Shown in pieces: positions 38,206 to 48,805 of a stretch of DNA of 64,000 bases. A program made the translations under genes and the position numbers. How positions within the stretch are numbered: position 1 is the first letter of the stretch; the number at the start of each line of letters is the position of its first letter. Under the pieces are notes generated by a model. That model saw nothing but the letters and a program-made list of their open reading frames with translations, was not told the origin of the DNA and made no database searches. The DNA is from Pseudoxanthomonas sp. J31 (GTDB taxonomy: Bacteria; Pseudomonadota; Gammaproteobacteria; Xanthomonadales; Xanthomonadaceae): positions 62,181 to 126,180 of the forward strand of contig NZ_AZNZ01000010.1 in the NCBI RefSeq assembly GCF_000510725.1. Direction: 5' to 3'.

Positions 38206-38440
38206 ATGCGCGGGTTACGTCGGGACGCCAAGGCAGCTGCAGGCGCCCACGGGCCAGTGCTTCAGGTTTGTATGCGGCGAATCAAATGGTGACGCCAGAC
38301 GTGCGCGCGCGTGACGGGCTTCGCGACTTCACGATCCGATGACTTTGTTGAATGCGCGAGTGCGAATCGATTTATCCGAACGGTTCCGCAAAGTGAGAAC
38401 CAGGTCGTTTCATCTGACTTGATTCCTTGCGCAAAAACAC

Positions 38441-38459
38441 CGTTACATCGCGGTTAACC
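38441..38459 (+). promoter_or_regulatory. Shared receptor promoter element, copy 2
   Basis: CGTTACATCGCGGTTAACC, 71 nt upstream of the receptor 3 GTG. It differs from copy 1 at three of 19 positions; GTTA-N9-TAAC and GGTTAACC are unchanged. The surrounding GC/TTT context (GGGCGTTTT against CTGCATTT) is also similar. Confidence 0.55.
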
Positions 38460-38529
38460 GGGCGTTTTCCGTCCGGTAAGAAAGCCTTCGGGCGCAAGTC
38501 CAGTTTCCATCCATCAAGAGGCTGCAGCT

Positions 38530-41526
38530 GTGACTGAATCCAATCGCTTCCATTGCTCCAGGGGAATAAGGCGGACCGCGCTCAGTATCGCGCTTGGCCT
38601 GTGTTTCGCAGGCACCGTCCACGCGCAGTCCAATACCGCCGGCTCGGTCTTCGGCCAGGCGGAAAGCGGCGACACGGTCCAGATCGTCAACACCCAGACC
38701 GGCTTTACCCGGCAGATCACCGTGGGTGGCGACGGCAGCTTCCGCCTGTCGGCCATCCCCGCGGGCGAGTACCGGGTGATCCGCACCTCGCCGTCCGGGG
38801 AAGTGAACGAGCGCGTGGTGCGGGTCAGCAGCGGTAGCGGCTCCAACGTCTCCTTCGTCGCCGCGGCCAGTTCCTCGGCGACGGCGCTGGACGCGGTGGA
38901 GGTGCGCGGCTTCGCCGGCGCGGTCAACCCGATCGACGTGTCCTCGGTGGAGTCGGTGACGATCCTGACCGAGGCCCAGCTGGACCGCCTGCCGGTGCGC
39001 CGCAACGCCACCGACGTGGCCCTGCTGGCGCCGGGCACGGTGCGCGGCGACAACCGCTTCGGCAACCTGGCCTCGTTCGGCGGTTCCTCCGTGGCCGAGA
39101 ACGTGTACTACGTCAACGGCTTCAACGTGACCAACATCGTCACCGGCACCGCCTTCAACCAGGTGCCGTTCGAGGCGGTGCAGGAACAGCAGATGAAGAC
39201 CGGCGGCTACGGCGCCGAGTTCGGCCGTTCCCTCGGTGGCGTCATCAACGTCACCACCAAGCAGGGCACCAACGAGTGGAAGGGCGGCGTGAGTCTGTTC
39301 TGGAGCCCGGACTCGCTGGCCAAGGGCACGCCCTTCGCCTACGACCCGACCCGCTCGGGCACCTACCGCATCGTCGACACCGGCTCCAAGACCGATTCCT
39401 TCGTCTACAACCTCTACGGCGGCGGTCCGCTGATCAAGGACCGGCTGTTCTTCTTCGGCCTGTTCCAGGGCAAGGACGACACCGAGGTCCTGAACTACGA
39501 GAACGGCAGCGACCGCTCCAAGGAAGACTCGCCGCAGGGCCTGGTCAAGCTGGACTGGTACATCAACGACAGCCACCGCCTCGAGCTGACCGCCTTCAGC
39601 GACAAGAACAAGATCAAGGGCACCACCTACCAGCGCGAGCCGGGCGACCTGACCATCGGCGGCGGCACCCCGATCGGTACCTTCCGCGCCGAGGAGGGCG
39701 GCGAGAACTACATCGGCAAGTGGACCGGCTACCTCACCGACACCTTCACCCTGTCGGCGCTGTACGGCCGCGGCGAGTACTCGCGCTTCAATACCAACAC
39801 CAACGCCGAGGGCTGCCCGGTGGTGGTCGACGTGCGTTCCTCCGGCACCGCGCCGGTGGGCGTGGCCGGCTGCTGGATCGACACCTTCCGCGGCGTGCCG
39901 GACGCCGGCGACGTGCGCAAGGCCTGGCGCGTGGACGGCGAGTGGGTGCTGGGCGACCACACCCTGCGCTTCGGCCTGGACCGCGAGGAATTCGAGACGG
40001 TCGACGGCAGCGAGTACTCCGGCGGCGCGTCCTGGCGCTACGTCAACGGAACGCCCGGCTCCACCGCCGCGCCCGGGGTGATCGTGCCGCCCGGCGTCAC
40101 CGAACTGGTCCGCTTCCGCTACATCGGCAACGGCGGCACCTACCTGACCAAGAACAATGCCTGGTACGTCGAGGACACCTGGCAGGTCACCGACAACTTC
40201 ATGGCCTACCTGGGCATCCGCAACGAGGGCTTCGAGAACCTCAACTCCGAGGGCGGCACCTTCATCGACATCGAGGACACCTGGGCGCCGCGCCTGGGCT
40301 TCTCCTGGGACGTGAACGGCGACTCCGGCCTGAAGGTGTTCGGTAACGCCGGCCGCTACTACATCCCGGTGTACGCCAACACCAACGTGCGCCTGGCCGG
40401 CCCGGAGCTGGACTACACCGAGTGGTACACCTTCACCGGCATCGACCCGGCGACCGGCATCCCGGTGCTGGGCGAGCAGGTGGGCCCGCGCAACTACACG
40501 TCCACCGGCGAGATCCCGGACCCGCGGACCGTGGTCGACAACAACCTCGACCCGATGTACCAGGACGAGTACATCATCGGCACCCAGTTCACCTTCGCCC
40601 CGAACTGGACCGCCGGCTTCCGCGCCATCCGCCGCGAACTGCAGTCGGGCATGGACGACATCTGCACCGGCGATGGCGCCGCCAACTGGGCGCTGGCCAA
40701 CGGCTATTCGGAAGAACAGGCCGAGGCCATCTACGGGGCCCTGGAGCACTGCTTCCTGACCAACCCCGGCAAGGCCCTGTCGGCCAACGTCGACCTGGAC
40801 GGCACCGGCACCCTGACCCGGGTGGACATCCCGGCCGAGGCCATCGGCCTGCCGGAGGCCCGCCGCACCTACACCGCCCTGGAGCTGATGCTGGACCGCG
40901 CCTGGGACGGCAAGTGGTTCCTGTCGGCCTCGTACACCTATGCCAAGAGCAAGGGCAACACCGAGGGCTACGTGAAGTCGGACAACGGCCAGGACGATGC
41001 CGGCATCACCCAGGACTTCGACTACCCCGGCCTGATGGACGGCTCGTTCGGCTACCTGCCCAACGACCGCCGGCACAGCTTCAAGCTGTTCGGCGCCTAC
41101 CAGCTGACCGACGAGCTGCGCCTGGGCGCCAGCCTGCTGGCGCAGAGCGGCCGCCCGATCAACTGCTTCGGCGTGTACCCGGGCGATGGCCCGGACCCGG
41201 TTGCCCCGCTGTACGGCGTGGCCTCGTTCTACTGCGGCGAGGGCACCAGCGTCCCGGTCTCGTACGAGGACGGCCTGCATCCGCGCGGTACGTCCGGCCG
41301 CGTGCCGTGGGTGAAGATCGTGGACCTGCGCCTGGACTACGAGCCGCGCTGGGCGGAGGGCCTGTCGTTCGGCCTGGTCGCCAACAACGTGTTCAACCGC
41401 GAGGACTACTACCGGGTCCGCGATGACTGGGACACCGGCGCCGGCGACCGGGTCTACAGCTACAAGTTCCCGACCGGGTTCGTGGCCCCGCGCACGGTGA
41501 CCTTCTCGGTCCAGTACGAGTTCTGA
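38530..41526 (+). CDS. TonB-dependent receptor 3, Oar-like
   Basis: A 998-residue outer-membrane receptor. A signal peptide (LSIALGLCFAGTVHA) ends near residue 32, followed by a short carboxypeptidase-regulatory-like domain, a TonB-box-like DAVEVRG near 120, a plug (LPVRRNATDVALLAPG, TGGYGAEFGRSLGG) and the barrel, ending in YEF. It is homologous to receptor 1 across plug and barrel (SASYTYAKSKGN, NGQDDAG, NDRRHSFKLFG). DLDGTGTLTRVD (residues 755-766) fits the EF-hand loop pattern; the matching segment in receptor 1 (DLNVDGNVVTVT) has lost it. GTG start with AAGAGGCTG upstream; promoter element shared with receptor 2; own terminator. The substrate is unknown. Confidence 0.92.
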   Translation: MTESNRFHCSRGIRRTALSIALGLCFAGTVHAQSNTAGSVFGQAESGDTVQIVNTQTGFTRQITVGGDGSFRLSAIPAGEYRVIRTSPSGEVNERVVRVSSGSGSNVSFVAAASSSATALDAVEVRGFAGAVNPIDVSSVESVTILTEAQLDRLPVRRNATDVALLAPGTVRGDNRFGNLASFGGSSVAENVYYVNGFNVTNIVTGTAFNQVPFEAVQEQQMKTGGYGAEFGRSLGGVINVTTKQGTNEWKGGVSLFWSPDSLAKGTPFAYDPTRSGTYRIVDTGSKTDSFVYNLYGGGPLIKDRLFFFGLFQGKDDTEVLNYENGSDRSKEDSPQGLVKLDWYINDSHRLELTAFSDKNKIKGTTYQREPGDLTIGGGTPIGTFRAEEGGENYIGKWTGYLTDTFTLSALYGRGEYSRFNTNTNAEGCPVVVDVRSSGTAPVGVAGCWIDTFRGVPDAGDVRKAWRVDGEWVLGDHTLRFGLDREEFETVDGSEYSGGASWRYVNGTPGSTAAPGVIVPPGVTELVRFRYIGNGGTYLTKNNAWYVEDTWQVTDNFMAYLGIRNEGFENLNSEGGTFIDIEDTWAPRLGFSWDVNGDSGLKVFGNAGRYYIPVYANTNVRLAGPELDYTEWYTFTGIDPATGIPVLGEQVGPRNYTSTGEIPDPRTVVDNNLDPMYQDEYIIGTQFTFAPNWTAGFRAIRRELQSGMDDICTGDGAANWALANGYSEEQAEAIYGALEHCFLTNPGKALSANVDLDGTGTLTRVDIPAEAIGLPEARRTYTALELMLDRAWDGKWFLSASYTYAKSKGNTEGYVKSDNGQDDAGITQDFDYPGLMDGSFGYLPNDRRHSFKLFGAYQLTDELRLGASLLAQSGRPINCFGVYPGDGPDPVAPLYGVASFYCGEGTSVPVSYEDGLHPRGTSGRVPWVKIVDLRLDYEPRWAEGLSFGLVANNVFNREDYYRVRDDWDTGAGDRVYSYKFPTGFVAPRTVTFSVQYEF

Positions 41527-41547
41527 CCGCCCCGGGACAGTGGCGGG

Positions 41548-41575
41548 AGGGCGCCCCCAGGGGCGCCCTTTTTTT
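41548..41575 (+). terminator. Strong intrinsic terminator of receptor 3
   Basis: Ten-base arms AGGGCGCCCC / GGGGCGCCCT around a minimal CA, followed by seven T residues (41569-41575). It also lies just after the end of the SIMPL gene on the opposite strand. Confidence 0.9.
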
Positions 41576-41596
41576 ATGGCGCGGTGGCCGCCGGAC

Positions 41597-42322
41597 TCAG
41601 CGGCCCAGCTCGAACACCACGTCCAGCGACACCGAGACGCTGCTCTCGCCCGGGGCCACCGGGGTGCTGTCGAACGCCTCGGCCTTCATCGCCCCCATCC
41701 GCGGCATCGGCACCGGCATGCCGGCGCCGCCCTCGCCGATGCTGACGATCCGGCGCACGCGCAGGCCCAGCGCCTTGGCATAGGTTTCCGCGCGCGCCTG
41801 GGCCAGCTTCAGTGCCTCGATCCGCGCCCGGTCGTACAGCGGCTCGGGCTTGTCGATGCCGAAGCTGGGGCCGTTGATCTGGTTGGCGCCGTTGGCCACC
41901 AGTGCGTCCAGCACCTTGCCGATCCTGGCCACGTCGCGCAGCTTCACGCCCACCGTGTTGCTGGCCTGGTAGCCGGTGATCACCGGTGCCTGGTTCTCCA
42001 CGTAGCGGTACTGCGGGTGCAGGTTCACGCCGCTGGTCTGGATGTCGCGTTCGGCCACGCCGGCGGCCTTGAGCGCGGCCAGCACCCGGTTCATCTGCTC
42101 GGCGTTCTGGCGCATGGCGGCGTTGCCGTCGGCGGCCTGGGTGACCACGCCGGCGGACACGCTGGCGATGTCCGGGGCCTGGCTGGCCTGGGCCTGGGCC
42201 TGGACCGAGAGCAGGGTGGCGTCGGCCGGCAACGGCGGGACCGTCCCCTGCTGGGCCGCCGCCGGGGCGGCGATGGCCAGGGCCAGCGGGAGGGCGAGCA
42301 GGGAGGCGAAAAGGTTGCGCAT
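41597..42322 (-). CDS. SIMPL-domain (DUF541) periplasmic protein
   Basis: A 241-residue protein with a cleavable signal peptide (ALAIAAPAAA, ending about residue 23) and a SIMPL/DUF541 domain over most of the rest. Typical elements are GVVTQAADGNAAMRQNAEQMN, TSGVNLHPQYRY, ITGYQASNTV and LKLAQARAETYAKALGL. Family members such as YggE lower oxidative stress in Escherichia coli; the mechanism is not known. The start is the ATG at 42322, well placed for the signal peptide. It is divergent from maf (157 bp) and converges on receptor 3. Confidence 0.9.
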   Translation of the reverse strand: MRNLFASLLALPLALAIAAPAAAQQGTVPPLPADATLLSVQAQAQASQAPDIASVSAGVVTQAADGNAAMRQNAEQMNRVLAALKAAGVAERDIQTSGVNLHPQYRYVENQAPVITGYQASNTVGVKLRDVARIGKVLDALVANGANQINGPSFGIDKPEPLYDRARIEALKLAQARAETYAKALGLRVRRIVSIGEGGAGMPVPMPRMGAMKAEAFDSTPVAPGESSVSVSLDVVFELGR

Positions 42323-42479
42323 GCGATGGGTCTCCTTGGATGGGGCCGCGCCGGCCGCGTGAAGAACGGCGGCAGGGTCGGGTTGTACGCATGAACGCGC
42401 GGTGAGCCGCTCCGGGGTCGCGGGGCGCCGGTGCCGATCGGACACCGTTCAGCGGGCAGGCGCGGGTTATCCTTTCCGA

Positions 42480-43076
42480 ATGCTCTATCTGGCTTCCAAG
42501 TCCCCGCGCCGGGCCGAACTGCTCGAGCGCCTCGGCCTCTCCTACCGCCTGCTCGACGTCGACGTGCCCGAAGTGCGCACCCCCGGCGAGCCGGCGGCCG
42601 ATTACGTGCGCCGCGTGGCCCGCGACAAGGCCGCCGCCGGCTGGGCCCTGGTATGCGCCGAGCCGGGCGCGCGGGTGCTGGGCGCCGATACCGAGGTGGT
42701 GCTGGACGGGGAGGTGTTCGGCAAGCCGGCCGACGCCGACGACGCGGCGGCCATGCTGCGGCGCCTGTCCGGCCGCACCCACCAGGTGCTGTCGGCGGTG
42801 GTGGTGCACGACGCCGCCGGTGCGCGCGAGGTGCTGTCGACCACCCAGGTGCGCTTCGCGGCGCTGGACGAGGCGGCCATCGCCGCCTACGTCGCCACCG
42901 GCGAGCCGCTGGGCAAGGCCGGGGCCTATGCCATCCAGGGCCGCGCCGAGGCCTTCGTCGAGCACCTGGCCGGCAGCCATTCCGGGGTGATGGGCCTGCC
43001 CCTGCACGAAACCGCGCGGCTGCTGGCCGCCGGCCCCGCAACCACGGCCGGCGCCCGCGCCGCGATGGCAGGATAG
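42480..43076 (+). CDS. maf: Maf-like nucleotide pyrophosphatase
   Basis: A 198-residue Maf/YhdE-type pyrophosphatase that hydrolyses non-canonical or methylated nucleoside triphosphates, a house-cleaning role. The phosphate-binding SKSPRR (residues 6-11) and GADTEVV with Asp70 are present, as is HQVLSAVVV. It begins maf-rng-yhdP-tldD, the order of the E. coli yhdE-rng-yhdP-tldD region. rng follows after only 6 nt, so they are cotranscribed. Subfamily specificity (dTTP/UTP or m7GTP) is not decided here. Confidence 0.93.
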   Translation: MLYLASKSPRRAELLERLGLSYRLLDVDVPEVRTPGEPAADYVRRVARDKAAAGWALVCAEPGARVLGADTEVVLDGEVFGKPADADDAAAMLRRLSGRTHQVLSAVVVHDAAGAREVLSTTQVRFAALDEAAIAAYVATGEPLGKAGAYAIQGRAEAFVEHLAGSHSGVMGLPLHETARLLAAGPATTAGARAAMAG

Positions 43077-43082
43077 GAGCGC

Positions 43083-44570
43083 ATGTCCGAGGAGATCCTG
43101 GTCAACGTCACGCCGCGCGAGACCCGGGTGGCCGTGGTCGAGAACGGCATGCTGCAGGAACTGCACATCGAGCGCGGCTGGCGCCGCGGCGTGGTCGGCA
43201 ACATCTACAAGGGGCGGGTGCAGCGGGTGATGCCCGGCATGCAGGCGGCCTTCGTCGAGGTCGGCCTGGAGCGGGCCGCGTTCCTGCACGCCAACGACGT
43301 GGTGCGGCCGGCCCCGGTCGACGCCGGGGTGTCCGACGACGCCCCGCCGCAGCCGCTGGCGCCGCCGTCGATCGTGGAGCTGCTGCGCGATGGCCAGGAG
43401 ATCGTGGTCCAGGTGGTCAAGGACCCGATCGGCACCAAGGGCGCGCGCCTGACCACCCAGATCAGCATCCCCAGCCGCTACCTGGTGCTGCTGCCGCAGT
43501 CGCGCACGGTGGGCGTGTCGGCGCGGATCGAGGACGAGGCCGAGCGCCAGCGCCTGAAGACCATTGTTTCCGACCTGGCCACCAGCCACGGCGGCCATGG
43601 CTACATCATCCGCACCAACGCCGAGGGCCAGCCGGCCGAGGCCCTGGCCGAGGACATCGCCTACCTGTCGCGGGTATGGAACGTGGTCGAGCGCCGCGGC
43701 CGCGAGGCCCCGGCCGGCTCGATCATCTACGAGGACCTGAGCCTGCCGCTGCGCTCGGTGCGCGACCTGATCCGCAAGGACGTGGAAAAGGTGCGGGTCG
43801 ACTCGCGCGACACCTACGACCGGTTGCAGGCCTTCGTCGCCAAGTACATGCCGGTGCTGGCCGAGAAGCTGGAGCTGTATTCCGGCGACCGCCCGATCTT
43901 CGACCTGTACGGGGTCGAGGACGAGATCGGACGCGCCCTGGACAAGCAGGTGCCGCTGAAGTCCGGCGGCTACCTGGTCATCGACCAGACCGAGGCGATG
44001 ACCACCATCGACGTCAACACCGGCTCGTTCCTCGGCCAGCGCAACCTCGAGGAGACGGTGTACCGCACCAACCTGGAGGCCGCGCAGGCGGTGGCCCGCC
44101 AGCTGCGCCTGCGCAACCTGGGCGGGATCATCATCATCGACTTCATCGACATGACCGACCCGGAGCACCGCCGCCAGGTGCTGCGCACGCTGGAGAAGTC
44201 GCTGGCGCGCGACCACGCCAAGACCACGGTGTACGACTTCTCGCCGCTGGGCCTGGTCGAGATGACCCGCAAGCGCACGGTCGAGAGCCTGGAGCGGCAG
44301 CTGTCGGAGACCTGTCCGCAGTGCGGCGGGCGCGGCACGGTGAAGACCGCCGAGACGGTGACCTACGAGATCTTCCGCGAGATCACCCGCGCCGTGCGCC
44401 AGTTCGAGGCCGCGCGCCTGCTGGTGATCGCCTCGCCCAAGGTGGTGGCGCGGATCACCGAGGAGGAATCGGCGGCGGTGGCCGAGCTGGAGGAATTCCT
44501 CGGCAAGAGCATCCGCTTCCAGGCGGACGAGCAGTACCTGCAGGAGCAGTTCGATGTGGTCCTGCTCTGA
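43083..44570 (+). CDS. rng: Ribonuclease G
   Basis: Endoribonuclease of the RNase E/G family that matures the 5' end of 16S rRNA and turns over mRNA. The 495-residue length lacks the long RNase E scaffold, so this is RNase G. An S1-type RNA-binding region covers about 35-130, the metal-binding aspartates are Asp310 (TIDVNTG) and Asp353 (DFIDM), and the zinc-link motif CPQCGGRG has Cys411 and Cys414. GAGCGC precedes the ATG weakly. maf is directly upstream and yhdP follows after 105 bp. Confidence 0.97.
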   Translation: MSEEILVNVTPRETRVAVVENGMLQELHIERGWRRGVVGNIYKGRVQRVMPGMQAAFVEVGLERAAFLHANDVVRPAPVDAGVSDDAPPQPLAPPSIVELLRDGQEIVVQVVKDPIGTKGARLTTQISIPSRYLVLLPQSRTVGVSARIEDEAERQRLKTIVSDLATSHGGHGYIIRTNAEGQPAEALAEDIAYLSRVWNVVERRGREAPAGSIIYEDLSLPLRSVRDLIRKDVEKVRVDSRDTYDRLQAFVAKYMPVLAEKLELYSGDRPIFDLYGVEDEIGRALDKQVPLKSGGYLVIDQTEAMTTIDVNTGSFLGQRNLEETVYRTNLEAAQAVARQLRLRNLGGIIIIDFIDMTDPEHRRQVLRTLEKSLARDHAKTTVYDFSPLGLVEMTRKRTVESLERQLSETCPQCGGRGTVKTAETVTYEIFREITRAVRQFEAARLLVIASPKVVARITEEESAAVAELEEFLGKSIRFQADEQYLQEQFDVVLL

Positions 44571-44675
44571 GGCGCGGACCCCAGGGACGATAACGGCCAG
44601 GACGGGCAGCGACGGGACGGGGGCGGCGCTGGCCGTTGCCGCGGCGCGCTTGCGCGCCCGCCGGACCCGCGGACG

Positions 44676-47600
44676 GTGACCACCGTGCTGTCGCGCCACC
44701 GCCTGCGCCGGGTGCGCCGCTGGGCCGGATACCTGGCGGCCGTGCTGCTGATCGCGGTGGCGCTGGCGGTCGGCACCACCAGCCAGCTGCTGCCGCTGGC
44801 CGAGCGCCATCCGGACAAGGTGGCGGCCTGGCTCAGCGAGAAGGCCGGCCGCCCGGTGCAGTTCGACCAGGTGCGCACGCGCTGGACCCGGCGCGGCCCG
44901 CTGCTGCACCTGGATGGCCTGCGCATCGGCGGCGGCGCCGACGGCGGCGGCGTGCAGGTCGGCCAGGCCGAGGTGCTGGTCTCGCTGTACGCCGGCCTGC
45001 TCCCGGGCCGTTCCTTCACCGAGCTGCGCCTGCGCGGCCCGGCCCTGGCCCTGCGCCGCGAAGACGATGGCCGCTGGGCGATCCGCGGCCTGCCGCTGGC
45101 CGACGGCGCGCCCCAGGCCGATCCGCTGCAGTACCTGGAAGGGCTGGGCGAGCTGCAGGTGATTGGCGGCCGCCTCGACGTCGAGGCGCCGCAGCTGGGC
45201 CTGCAGCTGCGCATCCCGCGCATCGACCTGCGCCTGCGCGTCGACGGCGCGCGGGTCCGCGCCGGTGCCCGCAGCTGGATCGATCCGCAGGCCGAGCCGC
45301 TGGCCCTGGCCCTGGAGTTCGAGCGCAGCCGCGGCGATGGCCGCGCCTGGGCGCAGCTGGACGCGGCCGACCTGGCCGCCTGGGCGCCGTTGCTGGGCCA
45401 GGCCGGGATCACCCCGCAGGCCGGCAGCGGCAAGGTCCAGGCCTGGGCCGAACTGCGCGGCCGCCGCGTGGTGCTGGCGACCAGCCAGTTCGAGCTGCGC
45501 GGCGTGGAGCTGGCCGGAGCCCCGCTGGAAGGCCTCGGCCGTCCGCTGCAGCAGCTGGCCGGGCTGTCCGGACAGCTGACCTGGCGGCTGGTGGCCGGCG
45601 GCTGGCGCCTGGACGCGCCGCACCTGCACCTGGAGATGCCCGGCGGCGCGCAGCGGCTGGACGGGCTGGTGCTGGCCGGCGGCCAGCAGTACGCGCTGCG
45701 GGTGGACGAGGTCGAGCTGGGGCCGCTGCTGGCGCTGGCCGCGTTGTCCGACCGCCTGCCACCGGAACGCCGCGCCTGGCTGCTGGAAGCGGCGCCGCAT
45801 GCGCGCCTGGCCGCGCTGGAGCTGGCCGGCGAGCGCGGCGGCGCGCTGCGCCTGCAGGGCCGGCTGGAAGGCCTGGGCTTCGCCCCGGTCGGCCGCGCCC
45901 CCGGCCTGGAAGGCCTGTCCGGCAGCTTCGAGGGCGATGCCCAGGCCATCCACCTGGCGCTGGACCCCGCCACCCCGCTGCGCCTGGACTGGCCGGGCGG
46001 CTTCGGCGTGGCCCACGAGGTGCGCCTGGACGGCCACCTGCTGGCCTGGCGCGAAGGCCCGGGCTGGCAGGTCGCCACCCCGGACCTGGCGATCCGCGCC
46101 AGCGACTACGGCGCGCGCCTGCGCGGCGGCCTGCACTTCCAGGGCGATGGCACCCGGCCGTGGATGGACGTGGCCGCCGAACTGGACGATGCCGCGGTGC
46201 CGGCGGCCAAGAAGTTCTGGCTGCGCCAGTCGATGCCGCCGGCGGCGGTGCAGTGGCTGGACATGGCCCTGGAGGACGGCGTGGTGCGCGATGGCCGCGC
46301 GCTGGTGGCCGGCGACCTGGATGACTGGCCGTTCGTGCACGACAACGGCCTGTTCGACGCGCGCGGGCGGATCGAGGGCGGCCGTTTCCGCTTCCAGGCC
46401 GAATGGCCGGCGCTGGAATCGACCCAGGCCGAGGTTGCCTTTGTCGGCAACGGCTTCCAGGTGCGCGGCAGCGGCGAACTAGGCGGGGTGCCGGTGGAGC
46501 GCTTCGAGGCGGGGATCGCCGACTACGGCGACGCGCCGTTGCTGGTGCGCGCCAGCGCCCGCGCCGACGCCGGCCGCTTCGTCGAGCTGCTGCGCGCCAG
46601 CCCGCTGTACGAGGCCCAGGCCGAGACCCTGGACAACCTGCAGGCCTCCGGCCCGGCGCGGGCCAGCTTCGCGCTCAACCTGCCGCTGAAGCACGACCAG
46701 CCCGGGCGCCTGTCCGGCAGCGTCGAACTGGCCGGCACCCGGCTGGTGGAGAAGCGCTGGAACCTGGCCTTCGACGGCGTGCGCGGCGAGGTCCGCTACG
46801 ACGGCAACGGCTTTACCGCCGGGGACCTTGCGGTCGCCTACGAAGGCCAGCCCGGGCGCCTGTCGCTGCGCGCCGGCCGCGGCCACGTGCAGGACCCGGC
46901 GCAGGCCTTCGAGGCCGAGCTGGCCGCGCCGATGGATGCCAGCCGCCTGCTGGCGCGCGCCCCGGAGCTGGACTGGATGCGCCCCTACGTGCACGGCCGC
47001 TCCGCCTGGATCCTGGGCCTGGCGGTGCCGGCCAATGCCCCGGCCGGCACCCCGGCGGCACGGTTGCGGCTGGATTCGGACCTGGCCGGAACCACCCTGG
47101 ACTTCCCCGCGCCACTGGCCAAGCCGGCGCCGGCCACCCTGCCGACCCGGGTGCAGCTGGGCCTGCCGTTCGGCAGCGGCCCGATCGATCTGGCCTTCGG
47201 CCAGCGCCTGGCCCTGCGCGCGCGCCAGCACAATGGCGCCACCGGGGTGATGGTGACCCTGGGCAGCGCCGTGGTCGCCGGCGAGCCGCCGGCCAGCGGC
47301 ATGGCCATCGGCGGCCACACCGCCGAGCTGGATGCGCTGGAATGGATTGGCCTGGCGCGCGGCGGTGGCGGCGACGGGCTGCCGCTGCGCCGGGTCGACG
47401 TGCTGGCCCAGCAGCTGTACCTGCTGGGCGGGCAGTTCGCGCAGACCCGGCTGCAGCTGGAACCGCGGGCCGGGATGCTGGCGGTGGAGGTGGACGGCCC
47501 GGCCCTGGCCGGCCACCTGCAGGTGCCGGATGCGGCGGGCGAGCCGGTGCAGGGCCGCTTCGCGCGGCTGCACTGGCAGCCGGTGGCGCGCGCGCAGGCG

Positions 47601-48659
47601 GAAGCGCCGGCCGCCGCGGCAGCGCAGACCACGCCCGCGGCCGACCCTGGTCCGACCGCCGCCGGGGCCGCCACGCCGGCTGCGGCGTCCGTGGCCGCTG
47701 CCGGCAACCCTGCCGCGGACCTGCCCGCGGCGCCGGAGCCAACGGCGCCGGAAAGCTTCGACCCGGCCGCGGTACCGCCGCTGGCGATCGAGGTCGAGGA
47801 CCTGCGCTACCGCGGCGCGCGCCTGGGCCGCGCCAGCCTGCGCACCACACCGGTGGCCGACGGCATGCGCCTGGAGCGGCTGCAGCTGCGCGCCGACTGG
47901 CAGCAGGCCGACATCAGCGGCGAATGGACCGGCCGCGGCGCCGACGCACGCACCCGGCTGCAGGTGGACGTGCGCAGCGAGGACATGGGCCGGCTGGTCT
48001 CGGCCCTGGGTTATGCCGACTTCCTCGCCCGCGGCGAGGGCACCCTGCGCCTGCAGGCCGGCTGGCCCGGGCCGCCGGACGGTTTCAGCCTGGGCGCGCT
48101 GGAGGGCAACCTGCGCATCGACGTGCGCAATGGCCAGCTGCTGGAGGTCGAGCCCGGCGCCGGCCGCGTGCTGGGCCTGCTGAGCGTGGCCCAGCTGCCG
48201 CGGCGGCTGATGCTGGACTTCCGCGACTTCTTCTTCCGCGGCCTGGCGTTCAACCGCCTGGAAGGCCAGGTGCAGGTGGGCGGCGGCCATGCCGCCACCC
48301 CGGACATGCTGATCGACGGCCCGGCCGCCGAGATCCGCATCCGCGGCCGCACCGACCTGGTGGCGCAGCAGTTCGACCAGACCATCGACGTCCAGCCCAA
48401 GTCCGGCAACCTGCTGACCGTGGTCGGCGCGGTCGCCGGCGGACCGATGGGCGCGGCGGTCGGCGCCGCGGCCAATGCCGTGCTGGGCCGGCCGCTGGGC
48501 GGCATCGCCGCGCGCACCTACCACGTCAGCGGGCCCTGGAAGGAGCCCCGGGTCGAGGTGGTGGAGCGCGAGCCGGCGGCGGGCGCGCCGGCCGGTGGCG
48601 CGCCGACGCCCCCCGAACCCGCCGCGCCAGGCACGGCGGGTCCCGACCTGGCCCGCTGA
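44676..48659 (+). CDS. yhdP: YhdP-family AsmA-like protein
   Basis: A 1327-residue envelope protein with one N-terminal transmembrane helix (about 16-38) and a very long periplasmic part made of repeated beta-strands, the AsmA/TamB/YhdP lipid-transport-bridge type. YhdP moves phospholipids between inner and outer membrane in E. coli. Two DUF3971/AsmA-like regions flank an Ala/Pro/Thr-rich low-complexity insert at about residues 975-1035. The C-terminus has [21 protein letters not shown], glycine-rich and typical of the family, then a Pro/Ala tail. GTG start. The neighbours rng and tldD are the standard ones for yhdP, which supports the identity. Confidence 0.93.
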   Translation: MTTVLSRHRLRRVRRWAGYLAAVLLIAVALAVGTTSQLLPLAERHPDKVAAWLSEKAGRPVQFDQVRTRWTRRGPLLHLDGLRIGGGADGGGVQVGQAEVLVSLYAGLLPGRSFTELRLRGPALALRREDDGRWAIRGLPLADGAPQADPLQYLEGLGELQVIGGRLDVEAPQLGLQLRIPRIDLRLRVDGARVRAGARSWIDPQAEPLALALEFERSRGDGRAWAQLDAADLAAWAPLLGQAGITPQAGSGKVQAWAELRGRRVVLATSQFELRGVELAGAPLEGLGRPLQQLAGLSGQLTWRLVAGGWRLDAPHLHLEMPGGAQRLDGLVLAGGQQYALRVDEVELGPLLALAALSDRLPPERRAWLLEAAPHARLAALELAGERGGALRLQGRLEGLGFAPVGRAPGLEGLSGSFEGDAQAIHLALDPATPLRLDWPGGFGVAHEVRLDGHLLAWREGPGWQVATPDLAIRASDYGARLRGGLHFQGDGTRPWMDVAAELDDAAVPAAKKFWLRQSMPPAAVQWLDMALEDGVVRDGRALVAGDLDDWPFVHDNGLFDARGRIEGGRFRFQAEWPALESTQAEVAFVGNGFQVRGSGELGGVPVERFEAGIADYGDAPLLVRASARADAGRFVELLRASPLYEAQAETLDNLQASGPARASFALNLPLKHDQPGRLSGSVELAGTRLVEKRWNLAFDGVRGEVRYDGNGFTAGDLAVAYEGQPGRLSLRAGRGHVQDPAQAFEAELAAPMDASRLLARAPELDWMRPYVHGRSAWILGLAVPANAPAGTPAARLRLDSDLAGTTLDFPAPLAKPAPATLPTRVQLGLPFGSGPIDLAFGQRLALRARQHNGATGVMVTLGSAVVAGEPPASGMAIGGHTAELDALEWIGLARGGGGDGLPLRRVDVLAQQLYLLGGQFAQTRLQLEPRAGMLAVEVDGPALAGHLQVPDAAGEPVQGRFARLHWQPVARAQAEAPAAAAAQTTPAADPGPTAAGAATPAAASVAAAGNPAADLPAAPEPTAPESFDPAAVPPLAIEVEDLRYRGARLGRASLRTTPVADGMRLERLQLRADWQQADISGEWTGRGADARTRLQVDVRSEDMGRLVSALGYADFLARGEGTLRLQAGWPGPPDGFSLGALEGNLRIDVRNGQLLEVEPGAGRVLGLLSVAQLPRRLMLDFRDFFFRGLAFNRLEGQVQVGGGHAATPDMLIDGPAAEIRIRGRTDLVAQQFDQTIDVQPKSGNLLTVVGAVAGGPMGAAVGAAANAVLGRPLGGIAARTYHVSGPWKEPRVEVVEREPAAGAPAGGAPTPPEPAAPGTAGPDLAR

Positions 48660-48805
48660 GCGCCGGCGCCAGGCCGGATCCGGCCGCCCCCGTCCGCGGC
48701 GGCCACCTGCCTGGGTGGCCGCCGGACATCGGCGGTGCAGGGCCCAGGTGTCATCATGCACACCCCTGGCTTGCCCTGGCCGGCGACCGTCCCCATCCAG
48801 CCACC

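Larger units (their letters stand above)
37911..38529. other. Intergenic region between receptors 2 and 3
   Basis: 619 bp without a supported gene. It holds the receptor 2 terminator, a perfect 16-bp palindrome (38190-38205), an AT-richer stretch from about 38320, and the receptor 3 promoter element at 38441-38459. Confidence 0.5.

Noticed and set aside
30242-42322. Prophage, integrative element or insertion sequence in the receptor block
   Set aside because: No integrase, transposase, tRNA gene, terminal inverted repeats or target-site duplication was seen.
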